Shown: positions 25,271-33,983, numbered from the stretch's first letter. The stretch is 44,944 nt of DNA from Halieaceae bacterium (GCA_018657645.1 JABHWT010000273.1:1-44944), one strand, 5' to 3'. Program-made: numbers and translations. Notes: generated by a model not told the origin, from the letters alone.

Positions 25271-26635
25271 CTATCGGACAAATTGTTCATGTTTGTGGGG
25301 TATTACAGTTGCCACCAACAACAACGCAACAAGCCCTCCCAGGCACAACCACTCGGGAGCCGCATAGGTTCCCGACAGATCCAGACCCACACTGAATAGG
25401 GCCGGCCCAATGGCGCTGCTGAAGACCATGGTGGCACTGCATAGACCGCTAATTTCGCCCAGGTGTAACGGTCCGAAGTTACGGATAAAGGCCAGGTTAG
25501 AAATTACTGACCAGAGGCCCCCGCCGGTTCCAAAACCCGCAATAAGCAACCAATAGCCCCACTGGGTATCCAGATGCAACAAGCCCCAGGCACCAACGAT
25601 AAATGCCACCAGCATCGCCAGCAGAAAACTTTTGAGTGGTCGAGTATCAGCCAGCCAGCCGGCCAACAGATTTACCGATGTCGATGCAATGGCCGAGGGC
25701 AGAAAATAAGCGAAGGCCTCGGTAGCGGAGCGGCCAGCTTCGGCAAAAACAGACACAATATGAAATGTTACCGCGGTACTAAATAACGCATGTGAGCTCA
25801 GACTTAAACTCAGCACCCAAAAAACCGGGCTCTTCCTGGCCTGCTCCAGGGTATAACTCACAATCTCGGTGTCGGACGCGGGCTTGTTCTGGTCACTGTA
25901 GCCATCAACATGCACACCACAGGACTGCGGAGAGTCACGTAAAAAAATATAGGCCAGAAGTGCATAGACCGCACAGCCCAGCGCCAATTGCCACAACGCG
26001 ATACGCCAGCCACTCAGGCTTATCAACCAGGCCAACCCCAGCGGAGCAAGGGAAAAACCAAAACTGACAAATACGCCGCGAATACTGCTGACCAGGCCGC
26101 GGCGTTTTTCAAACCACAATAACAATACGTTGCGCGATGCACTGGTGAGTACACCCTGACCAAAAAACCGCACACCGAAGTAGCCCAGCATGATGAAGAC
26201 AAAATTTACAAGTACGCCACCACCGAAAACGCCTGCCAGCACATCTGTGGCGGAGATAAACACCAACATCAGTGCCAGTGCCAGGCTTGCCAGGGCAATC
26301 ATTCGGCGGCCACCAAGGCGGTCGTACCAGCGCCCGGCGCGGGTCAGAAACAGGGCCGAGCCAACCGTTCCAAAAAGATAGGCCATGGAAAGTTGCGTCC
26401 GGCTGAGCCCAAGCACATCGATGAGTTGGTCGGTAAAAACAGCCATACCCATGGTTTGTCCGGGTATACTGAACAAAAATCCCAGAGTACTGAACAACCA
26501 GATCACCCAGCCGTAGAAAAACGGAATACGGCGAATATCAAAGGGCCAGTTAGGGCGGGAGATGTGTGTTTTCACCAGGTGTTTCTCGGCCAACGCAGAG
26601 CTGCAAGATAGTAGCATACAGACGCAAATACACAC
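25271..26635 (-). CDS. MFS transporter, oxalate/formate-antiporter-like
   Basis: The protein has up to 454 residues and about 12 membrane segments. Motifs are RIPFFYGWVIWLFSTLGF at the first helix, the loop AGRWYDRLGGRRMIAL between helices 2 and 3, and RNVLLLWFEKRRGLVSSIRG in the middle. This arrangement matches monocarboxylate/OFA-type MFS carriers. The start is not certain; ATGs at 26635 and 26614 precede a cytoplasmic leader that could begin later. It converges with the P450 gene, with 84 bases between them. Uptake or efflux of an organic acid linked to the neighbouring catabolic genes is inferred. Confidence 0.88.
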   Translation of the reverse strand: MCICVCMLLSCSSALAEKHLVKTHISRPNWPFDIRRIPFFYGWVIWLFSTLGFLFSIPGQTMGMAVFTDQLIDVLGLSRTQLSMAYLFGTVGSALFLTRAGRWYDRLGGRRMIALASLALALMLVFISATDVLAGVFGGGVLVNFVFIMLGYFGVRFFGQGVLTSASRNVLLLWFEKRRGLVSSIRGVFVSFGFSLAPLGLAWLISLSGWRIALWQLALGCAVYALLAYIFLRDSPQSCGVHVDGYSDQNKPASDTEIVSYTLEQARKSPVFWVLSLSLSSHALFSTAVTFHIVSVFAEAGRSATEAFAYFLPSAIASTSVNLLAGWLADTRPLKSFLLAMLVAFIVGAWGLLHLDTQWGYWLLIAGFGTGGGLWSVISNLAFIRNFGPLHLGEISGLCSATMVFSSAIGPALFSVGLDLSGTYAAPEWLCLGGLVALLLVATVIPHKHEQFVR

Positions 26636-26819
26636 AGGTAACCCGACGGCACTGACAACTTAAATCGTGGATAACTGGAAGCCTTTTTCTGTATACTGAT
26701 AGAATCATCCGATCCCATCCGGCCGCAAATTCCTTGATTTATCCATCTGGCAAATATTACTTTACACCCTGAGGCTGGTAATTCCGTTTGTTTAACTACA
26801 CGTTCCTCTGGAGCCGAGC

Positions 26820-28346
26820 ATGGGAAAACTATTTGGCAAACACCAATCTCGCAGACAATTCGTGCGACAAACGACGCTTACAACTGGTGGTCTACTTGTG
26901 GCTTCAGTAGCTCACGCCCTGGAACGATTCGAGAGCGCTGACCTGGATACAGACGGACTGGGCAAGACACTGGCTACCTTTGGAATGTCTATTCAGGGAA
27001 ATGTTCTATTGGCAGCGGATGCAGATTACGATGGAATGCGACGAGTCCTCAGTTTCAACCCACAAACCGACAAATACCCCGCGATCATCTCGCAATGCAA
27101 AACGACTGAGGATGTAGCTCGTTCAATTGAATTCGCCCGAACAAACAACCTTGAGATTGCCGTTAGATCAGGGGCCTGTGACGTAATGGGGCAATCGACT
27201 TGCGAGGGAGGCATGGTAATAGATTTGTCCTCACTACAGAAAATTGAGTTGAGTGTTGAAAACCGTAGCGTGCGAGTGGACGCAGGTGTTAGATGCGGGG
27301 CACTGGAATACACGCTAAGCGATGCTGGAGTCGTCGTTCCGCTTGCTTGTAACCCCATGGTTGGAATCAGTGGACTGACACTTGGGGGCGGCCTGGGCTG
27401 GGTGCTGGGCAAACACGGAACGACAGCGGACAATGTCATTGCGATGGACATCATCACTGCAGATGGCGATCAATTACGCGCTTCAGACAAACAAAATGAA
27501 GATCTTTTTTGGGCCCTTCGTGGTGGTGGCGGCAATTTCGGAATCGTCACCGCTTTTGAATACCAGGTTCATCAGCTAACCGAAGTATATGGAGGGTTTC
27601 TCCTCTACCCGATTGAAATGCTCGGTGAATACCTGCAGTTTTATCGAGATATCATGGCCAATGCACCGGATGAATTGATGGTCGAGCTTTCAATTTCTCC
27701 AAGCAATCCGCCAATGCTAGTTGCAACTGCCTGTTATTCGGGCAATGTAACTTCATCGCAAGCCGTACTAGCACCCATAAGAAAGTTCGGCCCCCCACTT
27801 TTTGACGGCATACGCCCCACAAAATTAAGCCAACTCACCGCAATCACCAAAGAAGTTTCCAACTTCATTACGGCCAATTCCAAACCGGAAACCGGCTCAC
27901 CAAAAGAAAGCGATGGGCACTATAACCATTGGCGCGGTGCAACTATTCCCAGTTGGACTGATTCGGCAATCAATACATTTGTAAGCTGTATTGAAAAAGC
28001 CCCTGCCGGCTGGTCGGTAGGTGTTGGACACTATATGCACGGCGTGCCTTGCGCGGTTAATGCCCAGGCAACCCCAATATTGCGTGATGAGCATAGCAGT
28101 AGTTATTTCTTTAATATAAGCTGGGGACACTCCAGTGAATCCGAAGATTCCATGGCATGGGTCGATCGGTCAATAAAAGATATGCAACCATTTAACCGCC
28201 CCGGTACCTACATCAACTATTTGAGTTCCAATGCCCCCGAGGCTGTTGCTGATGCCTATGGGAAGAACTATCCCAGGCTACGCGAACTCAAATCAAAATA
28301 CGACGCTGAGAACAGTTTTCATCTAAATAGGAATATTCGAGCATAA
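26820..28346 (+). CDS. Tat-exported FAD-linked oxidase, berberine-bridge type, with altered flavin-attachment site
   Basis: The 508-residue protein has a twin-arginine signal (SRRQFVRQ, hydrophobic stretch, SVAHA). It then has a PCMH-type FAD domain (YPAIISQCKTTEDV, GLTLGGGLGWVLGKHG, DLFWALRGGGGNFGIVTAFE) and a BBE C-terminal segment (YGKNYPRLRELKSKYD). GGAG precedes the ATG. In this family a histidine in RGGGHN normally binds FAD; here the aligned stretch is RSGACD, with Cys120 at that position. A second cysteine, Cys177 in LACNP, lies near the place of the 6-S-cysteinyl residue of bicovalent members. The enzyme probably oxidises an alcohol or sugar-like substrate in the periplasm; the flavin linkage cannot be assumed. 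Confidence 0.88.
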   Translation: MGKLFGKHQSRRQFVRQTTLTTGGLLVASVAHALERFESADLDTDGLGKTLATFGMSIQGNVLLAADADYDGMRRVLSFNPQTDKYPAIISQCKTTEDVARSIEFARTNNLEIAVRSGACDVMGQSTCEGGMVIDLSSLQKIELSVENRSVRVDAGVRCGALEYTLSDAGVVVPLACNPMVGISGLTLGGGLGWVLGKHGTTADNVIAMDIITADGDQLRASDKQNEDLFWALRGGGGNFGIVTAFEYQVHQLTEVYGGFLLYPIEMLGEYLQFYRDIMANAPDELMVELSISPSNPPMLVATACYSGNVTSSQAVLAPIRKFGPPLFDGIRPTKLSQLTAITKEVSNFITANSKPETGSPKESDGHYNHWRGATIPSWTDSAINTFVSCIEKAPAGWSVGVGHYMHGVPCAVNAQATPILRDEHSSSYFFNISWGHSSESEDSMAWVDRSIKDMQPFNRPGTYINYLSSNAPEAVADAYGKNYPRLRELKSKYDAENSFHLNRNIRA

Positions 28347-28348
28347 GA

Positions 28349-28495
28349 ATGAAATACGAAGAAACGCCCCTCTACAAATACGTCCGCCAGCCACAAGAGA
28401 ACAGCCGACTAAAATCCTGGAGATATCCGCTAATGATGAATTACGGCATGAAGTGGAGCCCACTGATTTCGAGAATTGAGGAGATACCGCTATGA
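28349..28495 (+). CDS. Small ORF, 48 residues, overlapping the next gene by ATGA
   Basis: It begins two bases after the stop of the FAD oxidase and its TGA overlaps the ATG of the hydrolase gene (ATGA at 28492-28495). That arrangement suits translational coupling. The product begins MKYEETPLYKYVRQ and has no recognised domain or membrane segment. It lacks a clear ribosome binding site and could be chance. Confidence 0.35.
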   Translation: MKYEETPLYKYVRQPQENSRLKSWRYPLMMNYGMKWSPLISRIEEIPL

Positions 28496-29823
28496 AAACA
28501 GGAAAAACGCTTCGAGGTAGCGCGAAACTTGCTTTTGATGCAGCTCACGGCGTGACAACAATCGTCGAGAATATGTACCGCAACATAGCGGCCACCCCCT
28601 TGCCGCTTGGCGAGGCACCCGAGGGGCACGCGCAAGGAATCGCAGGCTTCGTCCATGAGTCAATCAGGTTGGTAATTAGAACAACAAGTCGCACTTCCGA
28701 CTGGGTATTGGAACGCATAGCACCAAGGCTCGACCGAACCCTGCTGCCAGGGCCTCATAGAGAGGCAGTGATCGCCGCATTGAACGGCGTCTGCGGGGAC
28801 CACTTAGCGAGAAGCGGCAACTCACTGGCAATTCCGATGCAACTCCGCGTCCTCTTGCCGCCTGTCACACCGCCTGGAGAAATACCTGATCTGAGAAGCC
28901 CAACAAGAAACCGACCTGCCGAGCACCAAGTGCCCGCCGCTAAACTGTTTGAGGTAGAGAAACGCTCCGTCGAGATTCACCCACGACCAAAAGCACTAAC
29001 AGACAGTGGATTTTCGCCTAGTGGGAGGCTTCTGATCCTGGTGCACGGTCTAAGCATGAACGAACGTGAATGGACCTCGCATCAACACAACCATGCCGAA
29101 ACGCTGGCGGAAAACAGCGACTACACGCCGGTTTACGCTCTCTACAACTCGGGCCTCAATATCTCGACCAATGGGCGTGAACTCTGCACCCAATTGACGG
29201 GCCTGCTGGATGCATGGCCGGTCCCTATCGACTCAATAAGCTTCATTGGGTATAGCATGGGTGGGCTACTCACTCGTAGCGCAATGCACATAGCAAAGGA
29301 AGAGGGCCACGCTTGGTTGGCCAAGGTCGACAAGGCAGTCTATCTCGGTACTCCACATCACGGCGCCGTCATGGAACGCGGTGGTTACTGGCTACAGAAG
29401 GGCATGACCTATAGTCCATACACTGCCCCCCTATCGGCACTCGGTCGGATCCGGAGCACCGGCATCACCGATCTACGCCATGGAAACGTTCAGGATGAGG
29501 ACTGGCAGCACCATGATGAACATGAAGATAACACCGACTCCCGCCGACCCACGCCTTTGGAAGATAAAATCAAACATTATGCAATCGCAGCTACTTTGTC
29601 CAAGCGTTCGGGAGAAAGGATTGGGAGATTGCTTGGAGATGGTTTAGTGCACCCATCCAGCGCAACCGGCAGGCATAGCAATCCGAACCTTCACCTGGCT
29701 TTTCCCGAGAAGCATACGAAAATATTCTACGACTTAGGGCATCTGGCGATGCTCCATGACCTGCGCGTGATGAGTCAGTTAAAGGAATGGCTCCTTCCTG
29801 AGCGCCCCAGAGGGGTGAATTAA
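28492..29823 (+). CDS. Lipase-like alpha/beta hydrolase
   Basis: The 443-residue protein has GAGGAG eight bases before its ATG. The hydrolase core starts near residue 180: oxyanion strand LLILVHGLSMNEREW, nucleophile elbow FIGYSMGG (Ser near residue 252), AVYLGTPHHGA, and a late histidine in FYDLGHLAMLHD. The pattern is that of PGAP1/triacylglycerol-lipase-type enzymes. The N-terminal ~180 residues are not recognised and no signal peptide is obvious. The last codons and TAA (PRGVN) are read from repeat C (29803), so the native C-terminus may have been cut. Confidence 0.82.
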   Translation: MKTGKTLRGSAKLAFDAAHGVTTIVENMYRNIAATPLPLGEAPEGHAQGIAGFVHESIRLVIRTTSRTSDWVLERIAPRLDRTLLPGPHREAVIAALNGVCGDHLARSGNSLAIPMQLRVLLPPVTPPGEIPDLRSPTRNRPAEHQVPAAKLFEVEKRSVEIHPRPKALTDSGFSPSGRLLILVHGLSMNEREWTSHQHNHAETLAENSDYTPVYALYNSGLNISTNGRELCTQLTGLLDAWPVPIDSISFIGYSMGGLLTRSAMHIAKEEGHAWLAKVDKAVYLGTPHHGAVMERGGYWLQKGMTYSPYTAPLSALGRIRSTGITDLRHGNVQDEDWQHHDEHEDNTDSRRPTPLEDKIKHYAIAATLSKRSGERIGRLLGDGLVHPSSATGRHSNPNLHLAFPEKHTKIFYDLGHLAMLHDLRVMSQLKEWLLPERPRGVN

Positions 29824-29875
29824 TTGACTTGAGTCTTGTCCACACTCCTGAATTTTTGTTCGACCTACTACTCCC
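29803..29875 (+). repeat. Repeat C, copy 3
   Basis: It aligns without gaps to 20113-20185 over 73 bases (cgccccagaggggtgaatta … cgacctactactccc). Its first 21 bases encode the last six residues and stop of the lipase-like hydrolase. Confidence 0.85.
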
Positions 29876-30413
29876 AATTGGAAGTTTTCCAGCCATCCAC
29901 CCGGATCAAGCGCTTCGGTACAGACCATCCTCTTCATAAGAGGGTGTTGGGTTTAGGGAATTAAGAGTTATTGATAAGTCCTATAGAAACATGGGGTTAT
30001 GGGAAAGTGACTGGCCGACTGTGGGAGCGGCACAATCTTGGTCACTGCCGGGGTTCTACTTGGAGTGCTAATAGCCAAGGCCGTCAGTAAGTGCTTGTCT
30101 GCGGCCAGCTGTGTATACTAGATTGATTGAAAATGCGGCGCAAATCCTCCTTATACTTTTAGCCGCTAGCCGCGTCTTGAAAAAGATTATGATGAAATCC
30201 GTACGATGTGTTTTCAGGGGAAAAAAAATCTATATGCCAATAAATGTGTATTTAGAGCCTGGAAACGGCGAACTAATGTGTCGCATGAGGCGTTTTTCAA
30301 CACGCGTCTAGTTTTTGCAAGGGAAAGCTCTGACATTTCTGAAGACATTGAATCCACTTCAAAGTACAGGTTGATTTTTTGGGAAATTTGGTAATTCGAC
30401 TCAGGACCAGCGC
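29876..30413 (+). other. Intergenic region with repeat A and no clear gene
   Basis: Repeat A occupies 30043-30158. Two short overlapping frames between 30111 and 30394 (62-66 codons) have no recognisable motif and no good ribosome binding site. The 3' part is AT-rich. The promoter of the methyltransferase gene should lie here. Confidence 0.5.
30043..30158 (+). repeat. Repeat A, copy 2
   Basis: Blocks cactgccggggttctacttg, cttgtctgcggccagc, tgtgtatactagattgattg and ccttatactt occur in the same order as in the other copies. Confidence 0.8.
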
Positions 30414-30971
30414 ATGACAATGAAATTTGGTCTTTCTAAATATTGGAATCCTGTATTCGTAGAGACAGGTACACGTTCAGGAGATGGTGTTGCGCAGGCT
30501 TTGAAAAGTAAGTTTGGGAAGATCTATTCCATTGAACTGAATGAAACGTTTTATAGGGAGTGCCAATATCGATTTAGTAAAGAAATTCAAGAAGGAAAGG
30601 TAGAGCTACTGTTAGGAGATTCTGCCAGACTTTTGTCGCAAGTGCTCAGGCAAGTTAAAGTTAGTGCTACTTTTTGGTTGGATGCACATTGGTCTGGGCC
30701 GAAAACCGTCACAGCAAGAGGAGACATCGACGTTCCTCTAGCTAGAGAATTGGACTTAATAGCAAGACACAACATTAAGGATCATACGATATTAATTGAC
30801 GACGTCAGGCTATTTGGCGGCGGCGACAGAGATGGGGTTGATTGGTCAAATATTCAAGAGGAGGCAGTAATTTCAGCTTTAAAGGAAATTAACCCTGATT
30901 ACAAAATTGGGTATGAGAACGGACATGTTGCAAATGACGTTCTAGTAGCCAAGATTCACCCGTCAATATAG
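30414..30971 (+). CDS. Class I SAM-dependent methyltransferase-like protein
   Basis: The 185-residue protein has AGGA seven bases before its ATG. The SAM-binding region reads PVFVETGTRSGDGV (glycine loop, residues ~13-26), followed by KIYSIELNE with the acidic residue that holds the ribose. Later motifs are FWLDAHWSGPKT and TILIDDVRLFGG. This fits small methyltransferases found in surface-polysaccharide clusters, but some relatives are uncharacterised. The gene is AT-richer than its surroundings, as is the next one, which suggests acquisition as a pair. Confidence 0.65.
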   Translation: MTMKFGLSKYWNPVFVETGTRSGDGVAQALKSKFGKIYSIELNETFYRECQYRFSKEIQEGKVELLLGDSARLLSQVLRQVKVSATFWLDAHWSGPKTVTARGDIDVPLARELDLIARHNIKDHTILIDDVRLFGGGDRDGVDWSNIQEEAVISALKEINPDYKIGYENGHVANDVLVAKIHPSI

Positions 30972-31167
30972 AGTAATGAGCATGGCTGTTGAATTGCACT
31001 AAACATTGATTCTCAGTCACTTTACGTGCTTCACTGAGTCACCTGAAAACTGAGAATAGAAAAGCTATCAGCAAGTTAACGTGCAGAAAGTTGCGCATCC
31101 CTGAATGCATATTGCTAGATCAGTTTTGGATGCAAATCTAAATTGTTGGTCCACGAAAGTAGAATAT

Positions 31168-31830
31168 ATGTCAAGCACAATTCACTGCATCGGTGATTCA
31201 CATTCATCTTTCTTCTGTGGACAAGATAGAATCGTAGGTCGTATGGAGGATAATTCCAGTTGTTTACATGGTTTTCAGGTTTATTATATCGGCCCGGTTC
31301 TGGCGTACAACCTATGTGAAGAAAACTCATCCACAAAGGGGCGTGAAATAATATTTCACATATTGAAAACGAAAATACCTATGGGTTCGCGTCTTCTTCT
31401 TTGTTTCGGTGAGATCGATTGCCGATACCATATATTAAAACAGGCTGACTGTCAGAACATAAGATATTGTCTAGTTGTTGATGAGTGTGTAGCACGATAC
31501 GTTCGTTTTATCAAAGAAATAAAAAGTAATGCATATGATGTTTATATTTGGAACGCGACCCCGACGGCGCCCGATTCATCAACCACGAATTCGGCGTATC
31601 CCCGATACGGCACCGAGCCTCAACGAAACGGTGTAACAGCATATTTCAATAATAGACTTCAAAGTGCTTTGCAAGAAATTGAAGTTCCTTTTGTCTCGAT
31701 TTTTGATCAACTGATTGATAGTCGAAGTTATACTAGGAGAGAGTATCTTATGGATGGCATTCATCTCTCTCAAAAGGCGATGCCATTAGCTAAAAATGCC
31801 ATAAAACTGGTCGTCCCTACCAAAAACTAA
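31168..31830 (+). CDS. SGNH/GDSL-like hydrolase
   Basis: The 220-residue protein has block I IGDSHSSFF (Ser11 as nucleophile), block III-like CFGEIDCRYH, and block V LMDGIHLSQKAM with Asp and His. This is the SGNH order. ATG 31168 is preferred over 31105 because it puts block I about ten residues from the N-terminus. There is no signal peptide. Relatives occur in capsule/LPS loci and may act on acyl groups of sugars. It is AT-rich and follows the methyltransferase gene at 30414. Confidence 0.7.
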   Translation: MSSTIHCIGDSHSSFFCGQDRIVGRMEDNSSCLHGFQVYYIGPVLAYNLCEENSSTKGREIIFHILKTKIPMGSRLLLCFGEIDCRYHILKQADCQNIRYCLVVDECVARYVRFIKEIKSNAYDVYIWNATPTAPDSSTTNSAYPRYGTEPQRNGVTAYFNNRLQSALQEIEVPFVSIFDQLIDSRSYTRREYLMDGIHLSQKAMPLAKNAIKLVVPTKN

Positions 31831-31952
31831 ATCCACGACTCTATATCTACTCTATTCTCGGTGCTGATACCTGTGGTCGCGATTCACTATTACCCTGATT
31901 CCAGAAACCGCGGACCATCGTGGCTGACAACACAGCAAGTTGACCGCGGTAT

Positions 31953-32012
31953 GTGGTTGTCTGCGCCCGGTTGTGTATACTGAATTGATTGAAAGGGTGA
32001 CGTTTATCCTCC
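31953..32012 (+). repeat. Repeat A, copy 3 (3' half)
   Basis: gtggttgtctgcgcccggtt, gtgtatactgaattgattg and gtgacgtttatcctcc match the other copies. It ends 20 bases before the signal-peptide frame of the 7TMR-DISM gene. Confidence 0.8.
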
Positions 32013-32031
32013 ACCACCAGGGTGCCACACA

Positions 32032-32136
32032 TTGGATTATCGAGAACAACTTATCCGCTTCATCCCTTTGCCATTCATCGTCGTGATTTTTCTTGCTGCT
32101 GCGGTTCACGCTGAGACTGCTACAGCGTTGCCCTAA
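32032..32136 (+). pseudogene. Detached signal peptide of the 7TMR-DISM gene
   Basis: In the same frame as the downstream gene, TTG 32032 opens a 34-codon reading with the hydrophobic core FIPLPFIVVIFLAAAVHAET, an excellent signal peptide. It ends at TAA 32134-32136. The frame then continues as KYDLLPSLISED into the receptor. A single base change would restore one continuous gene. Confidence 0.6.
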
Positions 32137-32157
32137 AAGTATGACCTCCTGCCTTCC

Positions 32158-33549
32158 TTGATCAGTGAAGACTTCGAAAGTATGCCTGACCGAGATGCCC
32201 TGGAGCGCAGTATCCGTGACTACGATAGCAACCTGACTGCTGACCTCACTGGCTCAAGCTGGTACAGCGTTGATATTCCTGCGATGCCAATACCCGACAA
32301 CCTTTGGATCGCCATTGGCACAAGGGCCATGTTGAAGGACCTAATCGTCGTCACAGTCAATCCGACAAACGGAGCGGCAAAGGTCTATTTCGAATCTGAT
32401 TTGCTTGTTGACGCTCCCATGTTTCAGAATTCCTTTTGGTTAAAGCTCAACCAGGCGCTCCTCTCACCACATACAAAACTGCTTGTTGCGCAACAGTTCA
32501 GTGGTAAAACATTTCAGGTCCTCAACATTGAGTTGATGACTGAGAAAAAGAAAGAGAAACATTTCTTGAACCTTAAGATTTTCACTGCGGTTTCCATTGG
32601 CGCTCTCTTTGCACTTCTGGCCTACAATTTGGCTCTGGGTGTCCAGCTAAAGAGTCCTCTGCACGCTATATATGCTGTCTACTGCTTGAGCGGAATGCTA
32701 CTTGCTGTCAATAACGTCGGACTGGTTTATGAGACTGGCTGGCTTGACTCGTCGGCGATATCACCTTTTAGCGAAAGGATTTTCGTCTTAGCGACCTACG
32801 CGACAATGACAGTGATATTCATTGTCATGTTTCTGGAATCGAAATATCGGCAGGAGTTTCTGCTCAAGGGCATCGCTCTTTGTGGTGTTGCGGCCTGGAT
32901 TGTCCCGATTGGCGCTTGGCTCATTGATGAGCACCTTTTCCTGATCAAGGTATATGATGGTTCCGTCGTGTTGGCGATACTTCAGATCACCGTGCTGATC
33001 CTGTGGTCCTGGCGGCGGGGCAGCACCAACGCCCCGATTCTGTTGCTGGCGTTCGCGCCGTTGTTTGTCTTCGGATTATTGAGATCATTCATTGACCAAC
33101 GAGGCTGGTTTCTCAGCAATGGGATCCAAATCGGTAACGTGTTCGAAATGCTTATCTTGTCTTGGGGTTTGACGGAAAGGGTTCGACGGATACGCGATTC
33201 CGCACTGCAAGCTAAGGAAAGTGCAGAGCGGCATGAAAGAGAAACAGTATTAATATTGAATAAGAACCTTGAAAAACAGGTGACCGAACGTACTAAGGAG
33301 CTTGAAAGTAAGTACAGTGAGTTGAAGGAAAATAGAAATGAACTGCAAAATGCCTTAGAAGAAGTTTCAACCTTAAAAGGGATTCTACCGATTTGTAGTT
33401 ATTGTAAAAACATTCGAGATGATGAGGGTTCCTGGGAGCAAATGGAGTCATATATTAGTTCTCACTCTGATACCAAGTTCAGTCATGGAATCTGTCCCGA
33501 TTGTGTTGTGAAAGTAAGAAAAGATTCTGGACTTGATGAGTTGCAGTGA
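32158..33549 (+). CDS. 7TMR-DISM receptor with coiled coil and C-terminal cysteine motif, probably broken at its 5' end
   Basis: The 463 codons after the in-frame stop encode an extracellular 7TMR-DISMED2-like domain (~1-130), about seven membrane segments (~140-340), a coiled coil (~345-405, NLEKQVTERTKELESKYSEL) and a tail with four cysteines: LPICSYCKNIRDDEGSW (413, 416) and GICPDC (446, 449). That tail is often found after PAS or receiver domains in bacterial signalling proteins. No GGDEF, HATPase or other enzymatic output is present. The signal peptide is separated by a TAA at 32134. Starting from TTG 32158 would leave the ectodomain cytoplasmic, so this copy is probably inactive unless the stop is a sequencing error. 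The TGA stop lies inside repeat B. Confidence 0.75.
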   Translation: MISEDFESMPDRDALERSIRDYDSNLTADLTGSSWYSVDIPAMPIPDNLWIAIGTRAMLKDLIVVTVNPTNGAAKVYFESDLLVDAPMFQNSFWLKLNQALLSPHTKLLVAQQFSGKTFQVLNIELMTEKKKEKHFLNLKIFTAVSIGALFALLAYNLALGVQLKSPLHAIYAVYCLSGMLLAVNNVGLVYETGWLDSSAISPFSERIFVLATYATMTVIFIVMFLESKYRQEFLLKGIALCGVAAWIVPIGAWLIDEHLFLIKVYDGSVVLAILQITVLILWSWRRGSTNAPILLLAFAPLFVFGLLRSFIDQRGWFLSNGIQIGNVFEMLILSWGLTERVRRIRDSALQAKESAERHERETVLILNKNLEKQVTERTKELESKYSELKENRNELQNALEEVSTLKGILPICSYCKNIRDDEGSWEQMESYISSHSDTKFSHGICPDCVVKVRKDSGLDELQ

Positions 33550-33705
33550 ATACTGAGCCACTAAACGCCATATTAGCGTTCTGGATTGACCCGAGCGGAG
33601 AACAGAAAACGGCGTAAGTTTCAGTGCGTTGAGGTAGTCCAGGTGAATAAGTATTCAGTGAAGATCGGGGCAGTTTGGCGTGCAAAGCAACACGGCGTCA
33701 TCTTG
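33540..33705 (+). repeat. Repeat B, copy 2
   Basis: The blocks ttgcagtgaatactgagcca, attgacccgagcggagaaca, cagtgcgttgaggtagtcca and tttggcgtgcaaagcaacac follow the order of copies at 10201 and 39444. Here it joins repeat A directly, giving a ~290-bp composite. Confidence 0.85.
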
Positions 33706-33831
33706 GGCACTGCCGGGGTATATCCGGGGTTCTGCATGGAGTGCGAAGAGCCTAGCCCGCAACAAGTGGTTGTCTGCGGCCAGTTGTGTATACTGGATTG
33801 ATTGAGAAGGTGGCGTTAGTCACCCCATACT
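33706..33831 (+). repeat. Repeat A, copy 4 (longest)
   Basis: It runs from ggcactgccggggtatatcc through gtggttgtctgcggccag, tgtgtatactggattgattg and gaaggtggcg to ccccatactt. It lies about 150 bases upstream of the ABM monooxygenase gene. The 152 bases between hold no recognised gene. Confidence 0.85.
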
Positions 33832-33983
33832 TCGGTGCGCTCAAATATGAACAAAACATTCCAAATTAAGCCCATGTGCCACATAATATATCAGAGTTTT
33901 GGACTACCTGCGACCGCCCCAACCCGAGGCGCGAAATGCCGTGAGTGTGTATATTCACAATAACAAAAATCAGGACGCAAAAA

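Noticed and set aside
27026-27457. 143-codon minus-strand frame
   Set aside because: Antisense to the FAD-binding domain of the BBE oxidase; low-complexity serine/threonine/proline content typical of shadow frames.
30111-30394. Two small overlapping ORFs after repeat A copy 2
   Set aside because: They begin within the repeat, overlap in different frames and show no motif or ribosome binding site.
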